Assembly (NCBI GenBank): GCA_947396885.1
Contig: OX377202.1
Span: 77,038,643 to 77,102,642, forward strand
DNA from: Heligmosomoides polygyrus polygyrus
Taxonomy: Eukaryota; Nematoda; Chromadorea; Rhabditida; Heligmosomidae
Direction of reading: 5' to 3'
DNA length: 64,000 nucleotides
Shown: one piece after another, positions 1 to 11,685 of the stretch
Layout of the letters: each line of letters opens with the position of its first letter
Position numbering within the stretch: position 1 is the stretch's first letter
Notes under the pieces: model-generated
Database searches by the model: none
Seen by the model: the letters and a program-made list of their open reading frames with translations, nothing else
Told to the model about the DNA's origin: nothing
Program-made: the position numbers and the translations under genes

Positions 1-104
1 CTATTCGGAAATTGAACGAATTACGGGCTGAAGTTCTGCCTCAACCACCATATTCTCCAGACCTCTCGCCAACCGAGTACTACCTTTTCAAACGCTTTCA
101 GAAC
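1..104 (+). pseudogene. Mariner transposase remnant, part 1
   Basis: The reading frame from base 3 encodes the third catalytic aspartate region of a mariner transposase (PPYSPDLSPTEYYLFKRF), preceded by KLNEL. This is the D34D block of the DDE/D superfamily. The element begins before the window and is cut at the far end by an insertion at 105-440. The frame resumes at about 442 with FQNFL, so the two parts were once continuous. No full transposase survives. Confidence 0.75.
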
Positions 105-440
105 AGTCATAACGATGTTTTGTTGCGACCAGAACTTCTAGCACCAGGCAGGGCTCGAACCCGCACCTCCCTCTGACCGGACGGGAATGCTGTACGCCTT
201 GACACCACCGGCGCCGTTTAATCGAACGCATCGTGCTAATTGGTTCCACGAGGTGTAGATGTTGTGTTCGATCAAACGGCGCCGGTGGTGTAAAGGTGTA
301 GGGCATTCCCGCCCGGTCAGAGGAAGGTACGGATTCGAGTCCTGCCTGGCGCTAGAAGTTTTGATCGCAATAAAACACCGTTATGACAGCTTACAATCTC
401 GATACCAGCCACTTGAGGCTTAAAGAAACTGATTTGAATA
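105..440. mobile_element. Inverted (head-to-head) pair of tRNA-derived SINEs with target duplication
   Basis: A 336-bp insertion sits in a mariner remnant and is flanked by a 10-bp direct repeat CTTTCAGAAC at 95-104 and 441-450. Inside it, about 105-222 and about 262-385 are inverted copies of one tRNA-like unit. Each has an acceptor-stem-like pair (GCGCCGG against CTGGCGC or CTGGTGC), a B-box-like GGATTCGAGTCC or GGGTTCGAGCCC, and then CTAGAAGTT and a shared tail. The right copy keeps a longer tail to about 430 that recurs at 9064-9150. The anticodon and D arms do not fold convincingly, so neither unit looks like a working tRNA gene. The duplication indicates one insertion event of the inverted dimer. 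Confidence 0.7.
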
Positions 441-680
441 CTTTCAGAACTTTCTCGCTGTTAAAATATTCACCAATCGGGACCAAGCCAAAACAGCTTT
501 CGTGGATTTTGTCGAACCTCGACCACCTAAATTTTTTTCGCTGTTGGAATAACTGGTGGCCGTTGGCAGAAGTGTGCTTATTCGAACGGTGCTTACTTGG
601 ACTAAATCCGATAAGATTTGCAACAGTTATGGTAGTTCAAAGTGAAGCGCTCAAAACGCTGAGAACTTTCCGAAGAACCT
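441..680 (+). pseudogene. Mariner transposase remnant, part 2
   Basis: This continues the mariner C-terminus interrupted by the insertion at 105-440. The frame reads FQNFLAVK and then a segment resembling the mariner C-terminal 'AFVDFV' region, after which it runs into stops. It is a decayed copy with no second terminal repeat identified. Confidence 0.6.
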
Positions 681-2560
681 ATTAAAAGGAATATCACTTA
701 AAAACTAAGATAACTGGCTGATTGGAAAGCATGAAAATCCCGTATGTTTATTTATTTATTTAATTGTGGCACTTGCTCATGCGCTTTACAAAAGAAGAAC
801 GAATATAATAAAGGAAGAACATAACAGTTGGCGGGTCTAAGTGTTGCTCGATTCGATGTTTCCCTCTAATGCAAAATTTAACGAATCGTAACATCGCAGC
901 AAAAAACAAGATCTCATTGGCAAATATGGAATGCATTGACTTTGGAGGAGACATGATGAGAAGGACGACGATGATTTGATGTAGACCATATGTAGCAACC
1001 CAACGCGAAAAACGGCATAGGAAGTTCAAAAAACACGAAATGACGGCAAAGAAAAGTGAGGACTCAACCAAACTCGTCAAAGAGCAAGAAAATGCTAACA
1101 GTTCTTGATATATGAGAATGATACTGACTGCCTCTTTCCAGTGATTGAAGAAAGTAAAAGGTTTCCTCGCCAACGAACAGATGCTGCAGAAGCTCATACA
1201 AAAAATACGTCTGAAACGCATTTACATGAAGGAAAGGTAAGATTTCAAAATGGTGCATAGAATGTTGTTAATGCTATCCAGGATGTTTTCGTCGTTAGAC
1301 TTCGTTAAAAATCTCGGTCCTCTAAGTACCAAGGAAGAGTGTTTTGTTTTTGCCGAATCCTTGAGGAAAATGAGTAGGAGGCGTCCAACGTTTTATTCTA
1401 TAACAGCGAGTTTAGCACCAGGCGCGAGGAAACCAAGCATGGCGTGGCCGGAAATGCTGGTTCGTGAACGTGACGTCAAGGGCTCCATTCCTCCATCATG
1501 CCAATCCGTTGCACCTTTATTCCATAATACTTGAGTTTCCATATGGGAAGGCATATGCACGTTTTCTGGAGTTTGCACTGCGTTGTACTAGTACTCACTT
1601 AGTGCTTTTTTCATTGTCGCCAGCTCGTAGTTCATTACCAAGGTCTCAACTGTATAGAATACGATGGTTTAGAAACTTTCAAACGACCACCAGTGAACTC
1701 AAAATCAAAGTAAGATTTGTTAACATGGGAAGGGAGAACAAAACAATGACAGGAAGTATTCGCAAGAAAACCGGACACTGCTTTACGTTCCTCAAACAGT
1801 CAACTAAGCGAAGTTTTGGCGAAATCGATTATCCTGACATCGCCACCTTTGCTAACTCATTCAAAATATTACCTACCGTAATCGGTCAAAAGTTTAAAAG
1901 CTCGTGATAGCTCCGTGATCAGTACTTTCCCACCAGCACCCTCTCTTCCCAGGGTTGGCAAAGTTTATGGTGGAAGAGCGGAGCTTTTTAGTCACTGGAA
2001 CTTTCTATAAGACCACCATGAAGGAAGAATGTAACGGGATTATGCACTTAACCCTATGGAAGTGGTACAAATATGAAAGGGTAGCATGATCTTGGATGGA
2101 CCTGAGGCTTTTCAAATCATGTTCGTGCAGGTGGAAGTTTAATTATTTATGGATTTAAGAAGATCTGCCACACAGTAAATAAACCTGATGCTCAATGAGG
2201 TCTCACCATGTAGGTCCTAGAAGCAATTCCAGAAGAAAGGACAAGCATTTGTCAGTAACCAGCTTCGAATCCATCTTTGTGAGCACTGCATACATATGTA
2301 TCAAGTGCATGTAGATCTCTGTGAAGGACCCTACCCAACACCTTCTTCGAGTGTCGTCTTCATGCTTTTAGTGTTAGCAGATCCTGGACCTATCAACTAT
2401 GATAAGGTGAAATGTAGTACTCTCCAATAATGTGCCCCATTTTTGGAGTTCGCCGCATATTCTGTTTCTGCAGAGTGTTGTATGTAGGAACAGGATGAAT
2501 GATATTTGGCCTACATAGAGTCTTACAGTGGTCAGTTTATATATAACTTGTGTTTTATTT
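681..2560. other. Unassigned repeat-rich DNA
   Basis: No gene is recognised here. Several open frames of 60-150 codons exist on both strands, the longest on the - strand at 760-1221, but none has a recognisable domain, a convincing splice context or coding-like composition. AT-rich runs of TTTATTTATT near 750 and 2550 resemble LINE 3' ends on the - strand. Confidence 0.5.
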
Positions 2561-2871
2561 ATTTATTCATTTATTTTTTTATTCACAGCATGGTGGTAGC
2601 CACGCAGATAATAAAGAAACAAAAAAAGCAACACAAACATTAATAACTCAAACTTGAGGACTAAGTAGGCACCAATAAATGAGAACGGAAACAGTTATAA
2701 CAATGCAACGCTGGGCAACAATCAAGCGAGCGAATGCTCAGATAATCCTAAGAGATTCTCATTTTGGGCTAGTAGTAAGTTGAACTCCCGCAAGGCTCTA
2801 TAGGTCAAGAATGTTGATCTGACTGTGGTCCTGGCTACCGGCACATATAGCTGAAGCTTACCTCTCCCTGT

Positions 2872-3747
2872 TCAAGACAGATGGCCTCGGAAAAATATGC
2901 ATGGGTTTATGTGCACCTTTTGGGTGAGAATCTTTAAAAGCATCTTGAGATCGAATGATTGCCTTCTACATTGAAGAGACTTTAATCCATACATCCAGTT
3001 TCTTTCTCGGTCATTTGGGATATGCGAGTAGTCCATGCCAAAGCATCTCATTACTGCTTTGCGAGTGAAATTATTCTGAATTCTTTCGAGCATGTCAATG
3101 TCTTTCTTCTTGAGAGGGTTGAACACGGTTGTTACGAATTCAGCTATCGGCCGCACATATGATTTATAAGCCCGCAGAAGGAGATCAGGATTATTGCTCT
3201 TCAAAACTTTGAAAATGTTGTAGGTGCGAAAATTTGCCATTTTTACCAAAGATTTGTAATGAGCGTCAAAATTCAGATTTTTGCGTATTAAAAATCCAAG
3301 ATCACGAACCTCGTCAACTACTCTAAGTGTTGAATTCTGTAGTTTGTAGTCATGGAGAGAGACAACATTTCGGCCACCAATTACTAAGCAGCAGGATTTC
3401 TCAGGTGCAAGTGGTAGTTTCCACTCATTCGCCCAATTGGAAATATGTATAGTCAATCGCTGTTTGAACGCAAATAGAGTCTTGGTCTTTTTTGACAATT
3501 TTATATTTTTTATCTTTAAATCATCTGCATACATTTTGCATGTGACTCCAAACCTGGAAACTGCGTCTGGAAGTTCACATGTATAAATAAGGAAGAGGAG
3601 AGGAGAGAGCGCTCCGCCTTGTGGAACTCCAGTACACGCATTAAAAACGGAGGGAAATGCTCCCTCAACTTTAACCTGATATGTCCTTCCAGTAAGGAAG
3701 CGTGTTTTATTCCTTCCAAAGAAGTATGATTCAATTTCGTTGACCAC
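2872..3747 (-). mobile_element. 5'-truncated non-LTR retrotransposon, reverse transcriptase half (CR1/jockey-like)
   Basis: A 291-codon open frame encodes the palm/thumb half of a LINE reverse transcriptase. It carries the conserved TGVPQGGALSPLLF motif and the catalytic box MYADDLKI, followed by the thumb and by a region matching the usual LINE C-terminus (LGFLIRKNL, SYVRPIAEF). The endonuclease and RT finger domains are missing, so this is a typical 5'-truncated copy. An AT-rich stretch near 2540-2580 could be its 3' tail. The clade is judged from motif style only. Confidence 0.75.
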
Positions 3748-3804
3748 GTCGATATGGAAGGCTTGCTTGGCCTATGTGAGAGCTCGAGCGAAGGTTCTCG
3801 AATA

Positions 3805-3848
3805 ATGGTTGCGACAGCCGGCGCCTCTCCGACTCGCTACCGTGCCGC
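3805..3848 (-). mobile_element. SINE head fragment
   Basis: A short stretch resembles the tRNA-like head of the window's main SINE family in reverse orientation (CGACAGCCGGCGCCTCT then CCGACTCGCTAC). Only the A-box part is present. It abuts the RTE fragment that follows. Confidence 0.45.
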
Positions 3849-3984
3849 TACCATGCCTATGTGTAATAGCTAGATTGTTTAGCTTCATCTCATTTTTTAG
3901 AGGTCACTTTTTCATTTTCATTTCTTTTTTCCATTTAGCTACATTTTCAACTACATTCTTAGGGAGATTTCAAGAACGACGAAG

Positions 3985-4535
3985 ACGAAGAATGTCCCAC
4001 TCCGTGCCCACCTATTCGACTCCACTGTGCTTTCTGCTGTAAAATACGCCTCCGAGACCTGGGCTATACGAAAGCTGGATGAGCATGCGATCAGCGTCGC
4101 GCAGTGTGCAATCGAGAGGACGATGCTCGGAGTGACACGATTCACGCAAATGAGAGAAGGCTTCCTGAGTACCGAGCTTCATCGACGTCGAAGATGACAG
4201 ACGCTGTCGCATGGGCCAAGTCGTCGAAAATCGGGAAGGCTGGCCACGTAGTGCGCTTTGCAGGCACCCTCTGAACGAGACCCGTCACCGATTGGATTCC
4301 GTGGGATGTCAGGAGAACACCAGGACTCTCCACCGTGTTGGTCGGACTTCTTCGTGAAAACCTTGAACGTCCGATAGGACGCTCTTCGTGTCCCTCGAGC
4401 GAAGAGAATTCATTGGACCCTTCTGGCACGCGACAGGGACGAATGGAGACGCTGCTGGCGCACTCTCGAGCAATTCAAGCAAGCAAGCAACAGGACAGAG
4501 CAAACGAATTGTGGTGCTTAGTCTCCTCTTCCCCT
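3985..4535 (+). mobile_element. RTE-type LINE 3' end (C-terminal RT region)
   Basis: Frames in this stretch encode the C-terminal part of an RTE-1-like element: FDSTVLSAVKYASETWAIRK, ERTMLGVTRFTQMR, RVPRAKRIHWTLLARDRDEW and WRRCWRTLEQF. These are characteristic of nematode RTE elements. The frame is broken in at least two places. The fragment ends about 180 bp before the DHCR24 start codon, so it lies in or next to that gene's promoter. Confidence 0.75.
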
Positions 4536-4706
4536 TTACCTTAGAAATGTGTGCTTGTTATCCGAGCCGTAAACGCTTCGCCTAGAGCGCTCTTCCTCAC
4601 CCATCTGCTTCCTCATCCTCCTGCCTTGTCTCCATTCTATAAAGATGAACTGCGAAACGCTATAGAAGCGTTGAAAAACGTCCTCTCTGTTCTTCTGATC
4701 TGTTGC

Positions 4707-4716
4707 TAGCTTGCAG
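4707..4716 (+). promoter_or_regulatory. Candidate trans-splice acceptor of DHCR24
   Basis: CTAGCTTGCAG lies directly against the ATG at 4717. In nematodes this arrangement often marks the spliced-leader acceptor. A second acceptor-like CTTTCAG precedes an in-frame ATG at 4738, which would shorten the protein by seven residues. Sequence alone does not decide between them. Confidence 0.45.
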
Positions 4717-7700
4717 ATGAAAGTCCAGGCCTTTCAGATGGGAGCGCAAGCGATTCCTAGAATCGCAGACCGCCTCCTTGTGTGGCTTCTGTTCTTGGTA
4801 CGAACCTACATCATCATCTGGTTTGTCCTGCCATTAAGTCTCGTCTATGAGTTTGCTGTGGCCGTCAGAAACAGATTTGTCTACACGATCGGCACAGCCC
4901 TTAGAGCTCATGCGAGAAAAGTTGCAGCAATCCAAAAGCAGGTAAGATCGATCTCTTCGCCTTTTGATACCCTTGGAGCGTCATGCCATTCCACGTTAAG
5001 GTGCGCCAGTGGGCTACCGACGACCATGGAAAGAAGATGCACGTGGTGCACGACGGGTGGTTGAGGTCCTATTTTCGATTCCCGAGAAAGGATGTTACGC
5101 CGATTTATACGGGAGTTCTGATGGACATACTGGAAGTGAGCTGCCCCAAATGTGACGTTTCCCTTATTTTTCTCTTTCTACACGTTTCTTTGACAGTGCG
5201 CATATGTTTTCACATGTTTGTTAAATCGCTAGCGAAAGTGATGCATTTGCCGGTCGTCGTTCTTTGCTTCTGCGTCTTCTCATTCTAGTCAAGTAAAAAT
5301 TAAAATAAACAAATATCCGCAAAATAATGGATTCGTTTCGCCACGTTTCCATTCTAGGTCGCACATGACGTTTTCGGGGTGGCGCTGATGAGCTTCGAGG
5401 ATCCGGTTCCCCTTGCCGAACCCTTTAGTTTGTACTCTCGCGATATTTCGATGAGATGAGTCACGATGTGAATGCTGTCGATCGTGCTGCATCCTCTTAA
5501 GTCTAAAATCCTGCTTGTTCACATGACTGTCTTTCGTACAGCGGTTTGCCTATTCTGTTTAGGATAACTTGAATGAACAGCCTGTAGGCTACGGACAGCT
5601 GGCAGATTAAGCGATAGTTGCCAATGTCGTACACGTCTCCCGTCTTCTACAGCAAGACGGTTCTGCTGATCTTCCATTGGGATGAAACCTTGCACTCCGA
5701 CAGGTGGCGTGTGAAGAGCCGCGCCAGGGTGTTGATGAGCGCTGGCGGGAGGTTCTTCAGGTATTCGGGTCTGATCCTGTCGGGACCGGGTGATGTACGC
5801 TTGTTTATCGAAGGGATTGCTATCGGATCTCGGAAGCGTGGACAGAGGGGACGACGCATCCATCCTGTGGAAGATGACATGGGGTGGATGGGGCTATCGA
5901 AGAGATTGGTGTGGAGTCGTGGATGACCTTCTCCATGGTCCTTCTGGAAGAGGTGACGGTTCCGTCAGGACATCGGAGAGCGGTCATCTTGGTCTTGAAA
6001 TTGGCGAAGTTCCGGCTGGCATTGTGAATGCTCAAACCTGCCTCTGCAGCTTCAGCCAACACTTCCGCCCTTCTCTCCTTAAGATCCTCCTTTATCGCCT
6101 CTCTCATAGCTTCGCAAGCTCGGACGTCAGTTGGTAGTTGCCTGACACTCGTGCTGCTCCACGCTGGCGTGTCCGCTCGAGAGTTCCCGGAGACAAACGT
6201 CTCTTGGTGGTCTTCAAGCTCTCGACTCCGAGCACTATCGAGGAGACGGTGCACGAAACGGTCGTATTACTCACCGATGTTGTTCACGTCGTTATTTTCC
6301 CAAGGCTCGGCAAGGGAGGTGTAGAGTTCCGCGATGATGGCCGGTTCTGGAGTTCCTCTTCCTGAACTTCGTAGCCTCTCGTTGTTGCGCAAAGTGGAAG
6401 CTTGCGGGAAGGAGGCTGTAGACCGATCCCACGTAAAACTTGTGGGAGATCTATACTCCAAGCATACAAAATACAATATCACCGGAGCTTTGAGAAATTA
6501 GTATCTCTTAATAAGTTCTGCTTTGCCAGAGGTGTGGAAAGCAGATGGTGTTTTAGATCGCGTGAAACAGTGCTAACAGAGGAAAGTTACGATTTTTTTG
6601 TAATAACTGTTGTCTGCAAAAAATGAAAGAGCTTCTTTCATAGAATAACAGTTAAACTACCTTCCTTTCCAAGTCCTATGCTCTTGACTGAACCATCAAC
6701 ATCAATAGTTAAATAGGTTATAGAGTTTTTACACAGTAACAGTAGAAAATTCGCCAACTCGCTAAATTTTAGATTAACACGGGTGCACTAACAGTTCGAG
6801 TCGAGCCATTGATCACCATGGGAGAATTATCGCGAATTCTTATTCCATTAGGCTACTGCCTTCCTATTCTTCCCTGCCTCAAGGACATCACGGTGCAAGG
6901 TAAACTCGCAGCTCTTCAATTCTCGAGACTTCATTCCGGTTCTTCCTTTAGAAGCCATCAATGGTCGTGGAGTGGACGCATCGGGTCGAAAGTACGGCTT
7001 GCTGCAGCACATTTGCCTGTCGTATGAGCTTGTGATGCCCGATGGAAGCCTCGTCGTCGCCTCCAAGGTCTGTTGGTAAAGGAAGCACTTTTACTCGGAA
7101 AACTTCTTCGTCTACACCCTATGTACCAATAGGTTAGGGAGCGGCTGGATCGAAAGAATTAGCATAGCAGCACAGCGGGCACTGAATGATCGCAGTAGAT
7201 TTTCTCGAAGCTGCTATATTTGATTTTCCGGTTCATAAGGGTGGCATGTAGTTCGGCAAATTTCTCGGTACATACTGTATTATTTATCATACGGCAGAGG
7301 GGTGTAGCAGAGTAGTCCTTACAAATGAAACCGTTGTATGGACCTGCTATCTATTCACTTTACATACGACAAACTTTCTATTACTGTCATCCGCTCTGTC
7401 TCTGACTCCGTGTTGAAATTCCGGGACGTGACCTGACCCAGCTGGGCAAGGACTCGATATGACCTCATTTTCCACGCGAGAGTAAAAAGCTGTGAACTAG
7501 TTGATTCCATTTATAATGAGGTTTCGTAGTTGTTTTTATGATGAGAAAAATTGGACTTCATCATTTAATGGGGCTACTTATTCTAGAACATGAGTGCTAT
7601 AACGCTATTTAGGAGGGGTGTTGTATGCTGAGTAGAAACGGAGAGCGAAAATGTCTTTTAGCATAGCATAGACGTACGTGAATTATAAACCTCGAAGAAT

Positions 7701-10700
7701 TTACGACGACCACGTGCAAACAACGAGTCCTCTATTACTAATCAGAAAAATCGGAATTCTTTACCGCTCTTAGCTAACTCTCTTAAAGGCTAATGAGAAA
7801 AATAAGCTTCAATGCCTTTTTTATTGCTCCCATTAAAAGCGGAAACAAAAAAATAAACGCTGGAGGGCATTTTTTCAATTAATCATTAGGAAGACTTTTT
7901 TATTTGCTGCTCTTTTTTTCTTCGGCGAAAGGAAAGGGGAATAAATGAATAATCATCAGCAATGCTTTTCAATCATATTCCATTCAACGAAACTGTATGC
8001 TCCGTCGCCTAAAAGCAGATCTGTTTGCCTCTTTCACCGCCAGATTTTTAAGGACAAGAACGGCGAAGCGGAGACGCAGGCGCTTTTCTACGGGGTGCCC
8101 TGGAGTGAAGGTTCGCTGGGCATTCTGGTGGCCGCCACGCTTCGAATCATCTCCGTCAAGCCTTTCGTCAAACTCACCTATACACCGGTCCACTCGGCTG
8201 AGGTCTGTTGATTTGAATGAATGCATGCATAACCGCGCTGTTTGCGAGGAGTATGCAGCGTATGAAACTGACGACGGATCTACTTACTGAGCAAAGCGCT
8301 TTAAGCCCATGGAGTTGTGGAGTTCTTCTACTATGTATTTTACACAGCTTTTCTTTGTATTTGCTTTTTTGTTCCTGAACTTCCCTTCTTTTCCTCTCCA
8401 CATGTCTATTTTCTTTAATTTTATTTTGCACAAGTTATAAGAGACGCATGGAAGTGTTAAATCCGACCATTTCTGAAAACTGAGCCTTCGAGAGATTTGG
8501 GGCAGCTTGTGCCAGGCAGTTGAAAGCGATTTTTCCCAAATGCATGCTAAAGTATATGAAAAGCTTCGAAGCCATGGTTCGTTCGATTCAATTAGAAGGT
8601 TAGATTCCATGAATATTTCAGGAAATGCAGGCAAAACTGACAGAAGAGAGTCTGTGCCGAGAGAACGAATTCGTGGAAGGTCTACAGTTCTCGAGAAGCG
8701 CGGGTGTCGTGCTTCGTGGCAGGTTTGCAAGGTTTCTTTCAGAGGGTCTGTGCACGGCCGAGTTCTACTATGAGCCAACTGTTTTAGATTCTCCGAGGGA
8801 CCACCTAGAAACTGGGCAGCGGCCAACAAAATCGGCAGATGGTACCAGCGCTGGTTTTACGTACACGCTCAAGCGATCGCATCCACAGCGAAAGTGAGTG
8901 TTCGAGGAAATATAAACCTTTGGTGTTAATAAAGATGACGGCCCAATATGTAGAAGGCGGGAAAAGGTCTGCTAATCTTATCAGAACTTCCAATGTCCAG
9001 TTTAATATATTTGTTTGTTGACGTGAAACGTCAGCAGGAGGTGCGGGTTCCATTCCCGCCTGGCGCTAGAGTTTTGATCGCAACAAAGCATTTTTGTAAC
9101 AGCTTGAGCTTACAACCTCGATATGAGCCACTTGAGGCCTAAAGAAACTTCCTTGAAAATGAAAAAAACTGAAGAACGAAAATTTGAGTCAAACTTTAAC
9201 TCTGTATGTTAAAAATGTCATCATGCTCCTTCACAGAAGTGTAAATTTATCTATTTAAATCTAAACCTTCTATGGCTTTCCTTTCCATCTTAGAAAATAT
9301 TCTGAAGTTATGGCCAGAATTCGACATCCTTAGGAAATCCTCTGCTGATTCTTGACTTTGAGCAGGAATACACGGAGTTCGTGCCATTACGGGATTTCTA
9401 TCACCGTCATTCGAAGAGCCTCTTCTGGGAACTGAAGGTAACCTGAAGGTTGCTCATTTCCCACGCGAATTCCTGTATGTCTTTTATCCCTAGGACTACG
9501 TCCCCTTCGGCAACAACTTTCTATTCCGGTGGTACTTTGGATGGACATGTCCTCCCAATATGGCACTCATAGACGTGAGTGATCTTATGTTCTTCGAATC
9601 TTCTCTTTGATTACTCTGTTTTGTTCTGAGCCGTTAACTTCCCTCTTTCTTATGAACGCGTTCAGATGCTGACTCCCACGGTAATGAAGACGTTACTGGA
9701 GGGGAATCGTGTTCGACAGAACATTCTTGTTCCGATGGATCACCTCACGAGCGCATTAGATATCTGCAGCAGGGAGATCGAAGTATGTTTTCAGTCGAGA
9801 AGGTGGCTAAGTTAAGCTACCTAAGCTTCGTTGAGATACCAGAGCTTTGTTGGCAATGTGACCAAAAAGCAACTAAATGGATAAATAAATGGAAAGGTCA
9901 GACCGTGATTTAGCGGCAATTCAGTTGTTATCGGGTTTTAGAAACACGGTGATGATGATAGGAGCAATCTCTAATTAGATGAGATCTACAAGACTTCTAG
10001 CAACTCATTTAGATCTACCCACTTTGGTTATGTCCGTACAATCAGCCATCCTGCCCCGGCATGATCCGTCAGCGGTCCGGAAGGAATGTTCTCTTCGTCA
10101 ATGTGGGTGTATACGGTGGGGAGCGCGGTCAGACTGCCGTTTTATTTGAGCTTCTTTTCGTGTTGAGCAGGATGAGCACGGGTACGATCGAGACAGCGAC
10201 GCTATGCTCTGGCTCTTCTACGAGCTGGTCTGTCTAACGTTAACAACTGAAATGTTCAGGGCTTTTACCGAAACCAGAAGACGATCCCAAACACTGCATC
10301 AGGCGGCTAGAATCGTTCGCGCGCTCCGTGAACGGGTGAGTTCTATCCACTCACAATTGATTCTAACGTCATCTTTCACATTATCTGTTTGTTACTTCTG
10401 AGAGGCAGCATATTTAGGAATAAAAACATTGCTTTTATGGGGCACGTTAAGGGGCTGGCAGAGTGGTTTCATACATGTCATGAAGCAGCCTGTTTGACTG
10501 TCTACACTGGATAATTCACCATCGGCGGACCGCTGCTGGTCATTGCTTGGGTAAAATACGTGTTCAACTTTCATACATCATATACCTAAAAGCCCCTAAA
10601 TAAAGGACGACATTTATAAATCAACCGGCCCATTCCACGCAGGGAATGATCGTCATCCTTCTTCTTTATCCTTTAATCTTAACCATACAAGATATACTCA

Positions 10701-11652
10701 TTAATATTTTTTAAAACTTCCCACATCTCTAGGATAACAATCCAGCCGTTAATCCATCCACTGCTTTTACAAGAATGCATTCGATAACAGGCTAGCTTTG
10801 AATAGCTTGTAGACCTTTCTACGAGGCGTCATACGCTCAACAAAGGACCATTCACGATCGTTTTGCTGGATGCGTTACATATCTTCCAGGGGTATAGCGA
10901 ATTCTTAAACGGCCCAATTTCGACGTAGTCGTCTTGGCGAAGATAATCGGCAGTCTTGTGAGCTTCTTATATTTCCTCTTAATAAACAAACAATCTGATG
11001 TAGTAGGATCTTCGAATAGCGCTACAAATGGCCTCATCTCTCTGTAAATGGTGCTTGAGTGTCTTAAAGTTTAGCTGTAGCTTCAGACGTCTTCGAATTT
11101 CACACCCTAATGTGTGCGCTTTCTTCCAAGGAATTTCTAATGTTAATGCGGTTACGTTATAACGGGCGCGTGTAGCGCAGTCGGAGGAGGCGCGACTGTC
11201 GCGTGCACCCGATACCAGGTTCCTGGTTCGGATTTCCCGCCCAGGCCAACCAAGCCTTCCATCCCTCCGGGGTCGGTGAATTGGTACCAGACTCGTCTGG
11301 GAAGGATAAAGCGCTGACTTGTTCATCGGCTGGCCACCGCAAGTCATTGTATGGCCAAATACGCATTCATGTCGCCTCCACGATATCCCGTAGAAGTAGA
11401 ATGCGCTGGCGCATCCCAGAAGGGATTGAGTAACGCCGTCCTTTATCCTTTATCCTTTAATGCGGTTACGTTAGTTGAAGAAAAGCTCCCAATTGCAGAG
11501 TCGCGGTGGTGCATGACGGCACGGAGATGAGCCGTTCGGAGTTCTGGCAGATGTTCGACTCCTCGCTCTACGAATGGCTTCGCGTCAAGTACAACTGCAA
11601 GGAGGCATTCCCCGACGTCTACGACAAAGTCCGCTCCCTGGCTTGCAGCTGA
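4717..11652 (+). CDS. DHCR24: Delta(24)-sterol reductase (DHCR24/diminuto family), 14 exons
   Basis: Exons 4717-4941, 5001-5135, 6773-6899, 6952-7067, 8053-8202, 8622-8722, 8788-8893, 9366-9437, 9494-9574, 9666-9782, 10013-10115, 10260-10335 and 11499-11652 join in consistent phase and encode 520 aa, close to the 516 aa of human DHCR24. I count 13 segments here; one more small exon could be hidden only if a junction is wrong. The family reduces the C24-C25 double bond of sterols using FAD and NADPH at the ER membrane. Residues about 21-45 form a membrane anchor ([22 protein letters not shown]). The FAD_binding_4 region follows, with [29 protein letters not shown] and [20 protein letters not shown]. 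The C-terminal half has [32 protein letters not shown] and [10 protein letters not shown]. The usual TVGG is TVQE, falling on a splice junction. Nematodes need dietary sterols, and this enzyme fits side-chain processing of plant sterols. A poly(A) signal lies 34 bp past the stop. Confidence 0.93.
5300..6480 (-). mobile_element. Decayed RTE-type LINE in DHCR24 intron 2
   Basis: Lying antisense to the host gene, frames on the - strand encode consecutive parts of an RTE element. These are a linker after the endonuclease ([36 protein letters not shown]), the start of the RT domain ([31 protein letters not shown]), and then a [13 protein letters not shown] block near 5560-5610. Several frameshifts separate them. 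The catalytic YADD region is absent, so the copy is dead and 3'-incomplete. Confidence 0.75.
9033..9150 (+). mobile_element. tRNA-derived SINE fragment with tail
   Basis: This has a B-box-like head remnant (GGTGCGGGTTCCATTCCCGCC, then TGGCGCTAGA) followed by the tail GTTTTGATCGCAACAAAGC and CCACTTGAGGCCTAAAGAAACT. The same head-tail order occurs at about 330-430, so this is a second copy of that SINE family. It is 5'-truncated and lies in the DHCR24 intron between 8893 and 9366. Confidence 0.65.
11164..11456 (+). mobile_element. Young tRNA-derived SINE (main family) in last DHCR24 intron
   Basis: A complete copy. The tRNA-like head begins GGGCGCGTGTAGCGCAGTCG (A box) with GGTTCCTGGTTCGG (B-box-like), followed by a tRNA-unrelated body and a tail of TTTATCC repeats. 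A perfect 17-bp direct repeat TTAATGCGGTTACGTTA flanks it (11143-11159 and 11457-11473). It differs from the copy at 55976 by about four substitutions plus tail length. The tail presumably primes LINE-driven insertion. It ends 25 bp before the last DHCR24 exon without damaging the acceptor. Confidence 0.9.
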
Positions 11653-11685
11653 CCCTTCCTGTGCACTATATCTCATGCTAACGCT

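Noticed and set aside
127..352. Two possible tRNA genes
   Set aside because: The acceptor and T-arm parts fit, but the D and anticodon arms do not fold, and the two copies are inverted within one insertion with a shared tail, so they are SINE-derived.
760..1221. 153-codon - strand open frame
   Set aside because: No domain, no splice context, composition like the surrounding AT-rich DNA, and competing frames overlap it.
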